From: Bacteroidia bacterium
GTDB taxonomy: Bacteria > Bacteroidota > Bacteroidia > UBA4408
Assembly (NCBI GenBank): GCA_014376525.1
Contig: JACMRI010000146.1
Span: forward strand, 1-35,639
Reading direction: 5' to 3'
Length of the DNA stretch: 35,639 bases
The position numbers were made by a program, and so were the translations under genes. A model generated the notes under the pieces. That model had not been told where the DNA came from and did not search any database. It saw only the letters and a program-made list of their open reading frames with translations. Shown in pieces: positions 18,701 to 25,060 of this stretch. Each line of letters opens with the position of its first letter. Positions within the stretch are counted from its first letter, which is position 1.

Positions 18701-18984
18701 GCTTTAGTTACCTACACCTAAAAGACATGCGTGCCGCAGGTTTTGAACCTGTAAATGTACTTAGCCAATATAAGTATCAAGATGGCTTAGGCTATTACGA
18801 AAGCACCCGCGATGCGGCCACACATTTCTTTTTTAATTATTTAGAAAAAGGTACATACGTATTTGAATACAGTGTATATGCTACGCACGCAGGCACTTTT
18901 AACAATGGCATTACAAGTATGCAATGTTTTTATGCACCCGAGTTTACCACGCATAGCCAAGGCAATGTGGTTACGGTAAAGTAG
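12775..18984 (+). CDS. Giant alpha-2-macroglobulin family protein, no thioester
   Basis: 2069 residues, within the size range of Bacteroidota alpha-2-macroglobulins. The N-terminal segment (about 5-25) is a signal or anchor. A carboxypeptidase-regulatory-like insert lies near 525 (GFIVNRNNNAPIADATVEF), macroglobulin domains follow (YRPTQLIHVKG near 628), and the alpha-2-macroglobulin core begins near 1295 (FFFPQLVSDAQGEF, then MPEALTKWKMLAYAHT). Between about 1215 and 1290 is a low-complexity charged stretch of Ala/Met, Lys/Glu and Pro that fits a protease-accessible bait region. At the usual thioester place it reads FDCADGLANKLF (C1519), without the CxEQ motif, so covalent trapping is not expected. 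Known role: periplasmic protease trapping, often with penicillin-binding protein 1C; no such partner is in this window. No terminator is seen after the stop. Confidence 0.93.
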   Translation: MNKYILAATVLISTVLVSYAGITLITKYKMENPKFIVVDNYDDNYKAIEKLANKGLYRDAMNACELLLKKALTENNTPQVIKAVVHKIKYSQQIDEQSVTKALYELDSLAAKVKSPAKEVLHSITGDGYWQYYQNNRYQFTNRTQAVDFKNDDISTWDLTKIITECVHQYTLSLNNVKTLQATPVNDYKAILIKGRESEKYRPTLYDVLAYRAIDFFDNGEARIIKPLETFNINQDAYLTDATAFLNQKINTTDSLSFDYHLTKTLQELIQFHTTKNNVIPLIDADIKRIVVIYQKTNSANKDSLYKAALQNIVRAHSTEPYAQLANYYLAQWYVGNYNGDKNKTYKKTAHDIATKGVQTSTDENIKAKFQNLLRTIEGETINITLENINLANQPFIAKINYTNATKVKFRVVKLDMKLLREAQAKERMYTDNGVKPYPLAVSIYIYSQATVNEWTETLPDDKQYLNNTLLYKMPAIANTGLYAIISSNTDNTTLYNNETCTYALTQITNLGILSDVNNKLNTVTGFIVNRNNNAPIADATVEFIRQYDDYKKGTYTTRYATMYSLVTNANGAYSLQNIAQDISYTYHIKTKTDEYYSDLSIYVNKPYDYKEPEYTTYSTLFFTDRAIYRPTQLIHVKGLCTVTQKHDTKIVPNQNITVTLYDANHQKVESRDVITNEFGTYATTFTAPNTGMNGVMTIGDNYGTTNIRVEEYKRPLFEITPKPLVDNYNLNDEVKIEGVAKSYSGAPISGAKVAYRITRQTRIPYWWRCYNPWYVENDITEMSSGTGITNDTGAYIINFKAVPDASVSKQSAASFRYTVYTTITDVNGETHTTEQAVTIGYVSVGLTLYNENELLIKQKSKTDSIHFSITTDNLNGQHVPSTVRLKITKLKQPNTFFRNSVLRDDKCNQHLYTAEQWYKWFPEDEYNNENDYLTWAEGEVIYNENIKTIALNHKLNLPCSQWLNGKYKVEAITTDKKNNEVKEISYVDITNLNDAKTIQDKLLMINTSTDASGSYALLSPHITKCIKTTALSASAYTQALASIDSYVSNETTTNRLVLISYYHNNRFYSTQLTFAPINKTSIKNETIALTLLTLRDKLQPGAKEQWKLKVSSSDKTIPLAEMVATMYDASLDNFVAHNFSSVYAQRPELVVKQEDAPNFNWTIDGENTVSANVYKYAAYKNYQDNVYDYLNLFGLNWNNNHRYYGRGGGREMYKSMANRNEGDIAVDFEDAQPMMEMAASAPMEKKASPRATTAIVGAMDKDDSKDEQQSPKKTEDNTPEKPKEEVAVRKNKNETAFFFPQLVSDAQGEFTMNFTMPEALTKWKMLAYAHTKDLKQAQTQHSVVTQKEVMVVPNWPRFVREDDSITITAKIVNLTNTPLKGKAYIELVNPLTNEKIKYLQGSSMHLFEVASANNTTVSFTLYINELKDALQATIYATAGAHSDAEQTTLTVLPNRILVTESMPMPIRGKQTKTFSFTKLVTNNSTTLTHYNYAIEFTQNPAWLAIKALPYLSQHQFDCADGLANKLFANSLSSYIINSLPVIQNVFNQWQQDPEASVSPLDKNQELKSALLQETPWVLNAQAETQQRKDIAKFFDKNNLSNELKITYEKLKKLQASSGAFRWWKGDKYDNQFLTQRVLNTFAKLIHSNVITKDTYDGETQLISKALAYLDMEMQKEYMLLKKNKNWKTYNYSSATSVEYLYLRSIFIANDFKLDGNYKEMFDYHLAQTQKYWLQHTRYTQAVAVLTLHYNKDATTPKTILASLKNNSINSEEMGAYWKDTYEYFNWYQQPIEAQAMTINAFSELTTDKKFIDDMKTWLLKSKQTQQWPSSAATVEAVYALLLSNANSMSNWLSTDNSIVVKAGNITIDPATDKTIKTESGTGYFKKQFNKTEIQNNMGTVTVTKNNEGVSWGAAYWQYFERLDKIMQHSTGLSIKKELFVEINTPSGPVIKPIDKQPLKIGDKVKVRIEIRADRSFSYLHLKDMRAAGFEPVNVLSQYKYQDGLGYYESTRDAATHFFFNYLEKGTYVFEYSVYATHAGTFNNGITSMQCFYAPEFTTHSQGNVVTVK

Positions 18985-19108
18985 GGCATTTATGAAATTA
19001 GAAATGAAAAAATCAATTTTAAAAACTACATTTGCCTATGAATAAAGCATTTTAAGATATATAGTTCTAACACCGTAGCGAATATTTTGCAGGCATTATA
19101 ACGAGTTA

Positions 19109-19240
19109 ATGAAACCGCTTGATGAAAATCAACTGGAAGCTCATACAATTTCAAAATTAATCACAAACAGAAACTATAATCCTGATAAACCCGAAGTACA
19201 ATATCCATTTGAATATCCTGAACTGTTAATGTTTGAATAA
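19109..19240 (+). pseudogene. Orphan 43-codon reading frame, likely gene-tail remnant
   Basis: MKPLDENQLEAHTISKLITN, then RNYNPDKPEVQYPFEYPELL and MFE. The frame is open a further ten codons upstream of the ATG (IFCRHYNEL), back to a TAG. It is protein-like in composition and reads like the C-terminus of a larger protein, but I do not recognise it. Placed at the island's left edge, it could be a gene truncated by integration or deletion, or a small intact gene. Confidence 0.35.
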
Positions 19241-19468
19241 TTTGATTTTAAAAGTTAATGATTTTGAATATTTTTTAATCTTTTTTATTTGCTTCTCAAA
19301 TAGTTCTTAATCAAAACATAACCTTTTTTAAGTAAATTTCAGATTAGGGTAATAATTGTTGGAAAAATAATAATCAGCAATTACAGAGTTTAAGGGGCAT
19401 TCAGGTTGTAGCCCATATAAATAAAGGGATATTAAGAAAATCGCACTAAAACTAACCCTCTAAAATGC

Positions 19469-19476
19469 TATATTTG
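19469..19476 (+). promoter_or_regulatory. Bacteroidota -7 promoter-like element TATATTTG
   Basis: Exact match to TAnnTTTG. Transcription would begin about 7 bases later, at or next to the ATG at 19484, so a leaderless mRNA is possible. No TTTG is seen at the -33 position, which weakens the call. Confidence 0.35.
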
Positions 19477-19483
19477 CTACTAT

Positions 19484-22360
19484 ATGTTTACACCGTACCA
19501 CGCTAAATATTTTGCCTTTGAATTAACTAAAAGAAGTTCATCAGACAGTATGCAAAAATTTGCATCTACTTTGGTTGATGCTCAAGTTGATTTGAACCCG
19601 CATCAAGTGGAAGCTGCTTTGTTTGCATTTCGTTCACCTTTATCTAAGGGGGCAATTTTAGCGGACGAAGTAGGTTTGGGTAAAACCATTGAAGCAGGAT
19701 TAGTTATTTCCCAAAAATGGGCAGAAAGAAAAAGAAAGATTTTAATAATTACACCCGCCAATCTTCGCAAACAATGGAGTCAGGAATTAGTAGATAAATT
19801 CTTTTTAACCTCAGTTATTTTAGAAACAAAATCGTTTAACGAAGCAATTAAGAAAAAAAATCTTAATCCTTTTTTACAAAATGAAATTGTTATTTGCTCT
19901 TATCAATTTGCTCGAAGCAAAGAATCTTATATAGAATCTGTTGATTGGGATTTAGCGGTAATTGATGAAGCACACCGTTTACGAAATGTTTACAAAACTT
20001 CAAACCGCATTGGTAAGTCAATAAAAAATTCATTAGCAAATGCCCCTAAAGTTTTATTAACTGCTACACCATTGCAAAATTCATTACAAGAGCTTTACGG
20101 ATTAGTTAGTATTATTGATGAATACGCATTTGGCGATTTAAAAAGTTTTAGAAGTCAATACAGCCGAGTTAATAGTACCGCAGATGAAAGCGTGTTTCTT
20201 GAATTAAAAGAGCGTTTAAAACCAATTTGTAAACGTACATTACGAAGACAAGTTTTAGAATACATCAAATACACTAACCGCATTGCGTTAGTTGAAGAAT
20301 TTTATCCTACCGATGATGAACAAAGGCTATATGATTTTGTAACTAATTATTTGCAAAGCCCTAACCTGTTTGCTTTACCGCCAAGTCAAAGACAATTAAT
20401 GACATTGATTTTGCGTAAGCTATTAGCTTCATCAACCTTTGCTATTTCCGGCACTTTAGAAGCTCTTGCTAAAAAACTGGAAGGGATTATTACCAATCAT
20501 AACACTAATCCATTAGAGGAAGTTTTAACACAGGATTATGAGGCTTATGATGCGTTAAAAGATGAGTGGATTGATGATGAAGCGGAAGAAACCAAAGAAG
20601 AAAAAGTTTATACCACAGAAGATATTAGTAATATAAAAATTGAAATTGCACAGCTAAAAGAATTTGAAGCTCTTGCAAAATCAATTCAAATAAATTCAAA
20701 AGGAGAAAAGCTATTTACTGCATTACAAAAAGGATTTGAGGAAGCGACAAAAAAAGGTGCAAGTAAAAAAGCAATGATTTTTACAGAGAGTACACGCACA
20801 CAAAATTATTTAAGAGATATTTTAGAAGCTCGTGGCTATCAGGGTAAAGTCGTTTTATTTAATGGCTCTAACACCGACCAAAAATCAAAAGAAATTTATA
20901 AAGCGTGGATTGAACAACACCAAAACACCGACCGTGTAACAGGCTCTAAGAGTGCAGATATGCGAGCTGCCTTAGTAGATTATTTCCGTGACGAAGCAAT
21001 TATAATGATTGCTACTGAAGCAGCAGCCGAAGGAATAAACTTACAGTTTTGCTCTCTAATAGTTAATTATGATTTACCGTGGAATCCGCAACGTATTGAA
21101 CAGCGTATTGGTCGTTGTCATCGTTACGGACAAAAATATGATGTTGTCGTTGTTAATTTCTTAAACAAATCAAACGCTGCCGATTTACGAGTATATGATT
21201 TATTGAATGAAAAATTTAGCTTATTTAATGGTGTATTTGGTGCAAGTGATGAAGTTTTAGGAAACATAGAAAGCGGAGTTGATTTTGAAAAACGCATCGC
21301 TAAAATATATCAGGAGTGCAGAACTACCGATGAAATACAATCTTCTTTTGATTCACTTCAAAAAGAATTAGAAACTGAAATTGACACCGAGCTTAATCAA
21401 ACACGACAAAAATTATTAGAGAATTTTGATGAAGAAGTACACGAAAAATTAAAAATAAATTTAAAAGAAAGTAAAGAGTATTTATCAAGATACGAAAACT
21501 GGTTGTGGGATTTAACTCGATATTATTTAGCTGATTTCGCTAATTTCTCAAAAACCGAACATTCTTTTTCGTTACAAAGCAATCCATTCCCGAATGAAAA
21601 AATACATTCTGGTCCTTATCGTATCGGAAAGAGTATTGATGATTCAAATATTTACAGAATCAGTCATCCTTTGGCACAACGTATAATTGATGAGTGTAAA
21701 GCTCTGAATTTACAATCGGCACAAATGGAATTTGATTATTCGGGTTCGGTTATAAAGATTTCTATTTTAGAAAACCTTGTTGGTAAAAGCGGTTGGTTAA
21801 AAGTAAATTCCGTAACAATATCCTCTTTTGAAAATGAAGACTTTATCCTCCATTCAGGATTTACAGACGATGGAGAGATATTGCAAATAGAACAATGCCA
21901 ACGACTATTTTCATTAGCTGCAAATTGTACTCCGTTAATGGATGAAATGAATGAGCAAACAAATGAAAAATTTAATGAAATATACGAAAGCCATTACATA
22001 ACTATTGTTGACGACAATAGGAATAGAAATAGCGTGTTTTTTGATGATGAAGTGGGTAAGTTAGAAAAATGGGCTGAAGATGTAAGGGATTCAATAAAAT
22101 TTGAAATTAAAGAATTAGATAAAGAAATCAAAACTCGTAAAACCGAAGCTCGAAAAATATTACACCTCGAACAAAAAGTTAAAGAGCAACGGATAATAAA
22201 AGACCTTGAAAAAAAACTGGCTGAAAAGCGTTTTAATCAATATCAAAATGAAGATGATATTGAAAAGAGGAAAGATAATTTACTGGATGAAATTGAACAA
22301 CGCTTAAAACAGCAAACAACTAAATCAGATTTATTTACAGTAAAATGGAGTCTGAAATGA
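19484..22360 (+). CDS. SNF2-family helicase of a Type III-like restriction/defence locus
   Basis: 958 residues. Helicase motif I ADEVGLGKTIEAG (K67), motif II IDEAHRLR (D161-H164), motif III LLTATPLQNS, and in the second RecA domain EAAAEGINLQF, LPWNPQRIEQ and QRIGRCHRYGQ (about 540). The opening FTPYHAKYFAFELTKRSSSD and DLNPHQVEAALFAF are, from memory, typical of the SNF2 helicases encoded beside Type III-like mod and res genes. The last 90 residues are a highly charged probable coiled coil. Known of the family: double-stranded-DNA translocase, no unwinding expected. It is the first gene of the operon-like set and is separated from the next gene by 176 bases that hold a structured RNA and a terminator, so it may be transcribed separately. 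Confidence 0.9.
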   Translation: MFTPYHAKYFAFELTKRSSSDSMQKFASTLVDAQVDLNPHQVEAALFAFRSPLSKGAILADEVGLGKTIEAGLVISQKWAERKRKILIITPANLRKQWSQELVDKFFLTSVILETKSFNEAIKKKNLNPFLQNEIVICSYQFARSKESYIESVDWDLAVIDEAHRLRNVYKTSNRIGKSIKNSLANAPKVLLTATPLQNSLQELYGLVSIIDEYAFGDLKSFRSQYSRVNSTADESVFLELKERLKPICKRTLRRQVLEYIKYTNRIALVEEFYPTDDEQRLYDFVTNYLQSPNLFALPPSQRQLMTLILRKLLASSTFAISGTLEALAKKLEGIITNHNTNPLEEVLTQDYEAYDALKDEWIDDEAEETKEEKVYTTEDISNIKIEIAQLKEFEALAKSIQINSKGEKLFTALQKGFEEATKKGASKKAMIFTESTRTQNYLRDILEARGYQGKVVLFNGSNTDQKSKEIYKAWIEQHQNTDRVTGSKSADMRAALVDYFRDEAIIMIATEAAAEGINLQFCSLIVNYDLPWNPQRIEQRIGRCHRYGQKYDVVVVNFLNKSNAADLRVYDLLNEKFSLFNGVFGASDEVLGNIESGVDFEKRIAKIYQECRTTDEIQSSFDSLQKELETEIDTELNQTRQKLLENFDEEVHEKLKINLKESKEYLSRYENWLWDLTRYYLADFANFSKTEHSFSLQSNPFPNEKIHSGPYRIGKSIDDSNIYRISHPLAQRIIDECKALNLQSAQMEFDYSGSVIKISILENLVGKSGWLKVNSVTISSFENEDFILHSGFTDDGEILQIEQCQRLFSLAANCTPLMDEMNEQTNEKFNEIYESHYITIVDDNRNRNSVFFDDEVGKLEKWAEDVRDSIKFEIKELDKEIKTRKTEARKILHLEQKVKEQRIIKDLEKKLAEKRFNQYQNEDDIEKRKDNLLDEIEQRLKQQTTKSDLFTVKWSLK

Positions 22361-22384
22361 AAATAATAGAGAATATATATTGCA

Positions 22385-22466
22385 TAAAAAAAGCTCGCTT
22401 GTTAGCGAGCTTCTTAATCTTTCACTTAATTACGTTCACAAAAGTGAAGAGGCTTGATTAAGTATT
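22385..22466 (-). ncRNA. Candidate structured small RNA upstream of the Abi/HEPN gene
   Basis: Minus-strand reading gives a whole RNA gene in about 80 bases. A TATATTTG element comes first. Next is a nested fold: CTTAATC pairs with GATTAAG, with TTCACTT and AAGTGAA inside and AAGCCTC unpaired between. Last is a terminator hairpin (AAGCTCGCT-AACA-AGCGAGCTT) with a run of T. A competing inner hairpin TTCAC-TTTT-GTGAA is also possible. Known context, from memory: Abi_2/AbiF HEPN genes often have a conserved structured RNA (AbiF motif) directly upstream that acts as RNA antitoxin. Whether this belongs to that family, and which strand is the RNA, is inference; the stems would also form on the plus strand. 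Confidence 0.5.
22386..22412 (-). terminator. Rho-independent terminator, strongest on the minus strand
   Basis: Perfect 9-bp stem AAGCTCGCT/AGCGAGCTT, 4-base loop. On the minus strand the stem runs into seven T; on the plus strand the following tract (CTTAATCTTT) is weak. It may partly terminate the helicase mRNA as well. Confidence 0.7.
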
Positions 22467-22472
22467 ACAATG

Positions 22473-22480
22473 CAAATATA
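22473..22480 (-). promoter_or_regulatory. Minus-strand -7 promoter-like element TATATTTG
   Basis: Exact TAnnTTTG on the minus strand, just before the structured RNA, placing its start near 22466. The -33 region is only T-rich, without a clean TTTG. Confidence 0.35.
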
Positions 22481-22536
22481 ATACAAAAAGAAATATATAA
22501 AATGATTTTAAGCTAAAAATAATTGAAATACCATAT

Positions 22537-23340
22537 ATGTCACTGAATTACAATACATTACAAAAATACATTTCTTCGTCAAGACTTACGAATTATGAGC
22601 TTATTTGTAATGGGAATCCTGATAAAACATTAAAGTTATATCATACAAATTTACGATTATCCCAAGCATTTTATCCACTTCTTTCTTTGTTAGAAGTTAT
22701 TTTAAGAAATGCAATAAATGAGGAACTGTCTAATTACTTTAATGACCCTGATTGGTTAATTAATCAACAAACAGGGTTTATGGTTCACCCATCATTGAGT
22801 TATAGAGATAATAGAACAGGACAAATGAAACACAATCATTTTCTTAAAAAAAATGTATCTAAATCAATACTGGATTCAGGAGGTCAAGCATCACAAGGTA
22901 AAATTATTGCAGATGTTAGTTTTGGTTTTTGGACTGCCCTTTTTGATACAACTCATTATAGGATTCTAACTGGTCGTCCAATACAAATTTTCACAAATTT
23001 ACCATCAGGTTCAAATAGAAATACAATCCATCAGAAGCTAATTAAGTTAAGAGATTTTAGAAACAGAGTGTATCATAATGAACCGATTATTTTCGGAAAA
23101 GACAATTTAGGTAATCCGATTTTTGATTTATTAAGTGCGAAGGAAATTTATGTTGAAATTCAAGAGATATTTCAATGGTTGAATTTAGATTTCAATCATT
23201 GGACAAAACGGATAAATAATATTTTTTTTGAAATTGAACGGGCAGAATGTGTTTACAATAGCTATCCTTCAAAAGTATATTATGTTAGAAGAATAGGTGT
23301 TGGGATTAAACATTACAGTAATAAATATTTTAAGAATTAA
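22537..23340 (+). CDS. Abi-like HEPN-domain protein (Abi_2/AbiF-like), predicted RNase toxin
   Basis: 267 residues. The N-terminal part (LRLSQAFYPLLSLLEVILRN) matches the helical Abi-like core, and RNRVYH (R175-N176 to H180) is the HEPN RNxxxH catalytic motif, flanked by LRDFRN and NEPI. Known of the family: abortive-infection proteins that arrest the infected cell, with HEPN domains cutting RNA. A structured-RNA candidate lies 60-150 bases upstream. The stop is 14 bases before the methyltransferase ATG, so toxin and methyltransferase are probably on one mRNA. It sits where related loci, as I recall, carry a DUF4391 gene. No antitoxin protein is present next to it, which fits an RNA antitoxin. 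Confidence 0.8.
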   Translation: MSLNYNTLQKYISSSRLTNYELICNGNPDKTLKLYHTNLRLSQAFYPLLSLLEVILRNAINEELSNYFNDPDWLINQQTGFMVHPSLSYRDNRTGQMKHNHFLKKNVSKSILDSGGQASQGKIIADVSFGFWTALFDTTHYRILTGRPIQIFTNLPSGSNRNTIHQKLIKLRDFRNRVYHNEPIIFGKDNLGNPIFDLLSAKEIYVEIQEIFQWLNLDFNHWTKRINNIFFEIERAECVYNSYPSKVYYVRRIGVGIKHYSNKYFKN

Positions 23341-23354
23341 GATTTTAAAGAGAT

Positions 23355-25021
23355 ATGGCAAAGCAATTACAAAAACTCGAACTTACTTGGATTGGTAAGG
23401 GCAACGACCCTCAACTTGAACCTCGTATTTTAATTGAAGACCCAAGCAAAAGTTATGGCGACCCAAAATCAGAAAACATTCTTATTCACGGGGATAATTT
23501 ATTAGCATTAAGAGCTTTGGAACAACAATATGCAGGAACTGTAAAATGTGTTTGCGTTGACCCACCATACAACACAGGTAATGCTTTTGAGCATTATGAT
23601 GATGGTATAGAACATTCTCAATGGCTCAATTTAATGAAGCCACGAATAGAGATTTTAAGAAATTTATTGCGTGAGGATGGTAGTATTTGGATTGCTATTG
23701 ATGATGATGAAAGTCATTATTTAAAAGTGATGTGTGACGAAATATTTGGAAGGCAAAATTTTGTGTGCAATGTAATCTGGGAGAAAAAATATTCGCCACA
23801 GAATGATGCGAAGTGGTTGAGCGATAGCCACGACCACATTTTAGTTTACGCAAAGAATAAAGAAATTTGGAGACCAAACTTATTGCCAAGAACAGAGGCA
23901 ATGGATAATCGTTATAAAAATCCTGATAATGACCCAAGAGGGCAATGGAAATCATCAGACTTGTCTGTAAAAACATATAGTGCAAACTATGATTATCCAA
24001 TAACTACTCCAAAAGGTAGAATTGTTAACCCTCCCAAAGGTAGATGCTGGAGAACATCCAAAGTAAAAATACAAGAATTAATTGCTGACAATAGAATTTG
24101 GTTTGGACCAGATGGAAATAATGTCCCTTCTATTAAAAGATTTTAACTGAAGTAAAGCAAGGGAGTGTTTCCAAAACTATTTGGAAGAGAGAAGAAGTCG
24201 GTGATAATCAAGAGGCGAATAAAGAAGTTAAGGTTTTCAATAGTGAAAGTGTTTTTGCAACACCTAAACCAGAGCGCTTAATTGAACGAATATTATTTTT
24301 GGCTTCAAATGAATCCGATTTTGTTTTAGATAGTTTTTTAGGCAGTGCAACAACATCGGCAGTAGCACATAAAATGAAACGTAAATGGATTGGTATTGAA
24401 TTGGGAGAACACGCAAATACACATTGTTTACCAAGAATGCAGAAAGTAGTTAGCGGTAAAGACAAAGGCGGTATTACAGAAGCAGTAAACTGGCAAGGAG
24501 GCGGAGGCTTTAAATTCTACACACTCGCATCTTCATTAATTCAAAAGGATAAATACGGAAGCGAAATTATTAATCCTGAGTACAACCCAAATATGTTGGC
24601 TGCTGCAATGGCAAAGCAAGAAGGTTTTAGGTATTCTCCCAATGAGGATAGTTATTGGAAACAAGGATTTAGCAGCGAAAAGGATTTTATTTTTACTACA
24701 ACACAATTTGTTACCGTTGAAATTTTAGACCGCTTACAAGAAGAAATGAAGCCGGGCGAAAGTTTGTTGGTATGCTGTAAAAGTTTTGCTAAACAATGCG
24801 TAAACAGACACGGAAATATTACAATTAAAAAGATTCCGCAAATGCTTTTAGGTAGATGCGAATTTGGTAAAGATGATTATTCATTAAACATTGTAAATCT
24901 TCCACACGATGAAAGTGATGATGAGTTAAATGATGAGATTGATTTTGTTGAAGAAAAAAAGACAACGGATAAAACAAAAAAAATAACTAAAAAAGCTGAT
25001 GACCAATCAAAACTTTTTTAA
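23355..25021 (+). CDS. Type III-like site-specific DNA methyltransferase (Mod), frameshifted
   Basis: Together about 555 residues, beta-class order: DPPYNTG (motif IV, residues 69-75) first, then the AdoMet-binding FLGSATTSAVAHKM motif in the C-terminal half, followed by WIGIELG. Expected reaction: N6-adenine methylation of the host recognition site. The first frame stops at 24144-24146 (AGA TTT TAA). One extra T in the T4 run 24141-24144 would give RFLTEVKQGSVSKTIW and an unbroken frame to 25021. As written, the N-terminal product has the catalytic motif but no AdoMet motif, so neither fragment should methylate. No stimulatory hairpin is seen, so a lost base (mutation or sequence error) is likelier than recoding. 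The Res gene follows after 39 bases. If the lesion is real, the restriction subunit would be unprotected or inactive. Confidence 0.85.
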
Positions 25022-25060
25022 AAATAGTAATTCATTAAAAACTAATACAGTTCAATATAT

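Larger units (their letters stand above)
18985..19483. other. Left junction of the defence island, 499 bases
   Basis: AT-rich stretch between the alpha-2-macroglobulin stop and the SNF2 helicase. It holds a short open frame that looks like a gene tail (19109-19240) and a promoter-like TATATTTG just before the helicase. No tRNA 3'-end duplication is visible; the only match to the tRNA-Glu end is a 7-mer (GTAGCCC at 19408), which is within chance. Codon and base style change across it, so the island boundary probably lies here. Confidence 0.5.

Noticed and set aside
19408-19414. Left attachment-site copy of the tRNA-Glu end (GTAGCCC)
   Set aside because: Only seven bases match; expected by chance and lacking the T-arm sequence.
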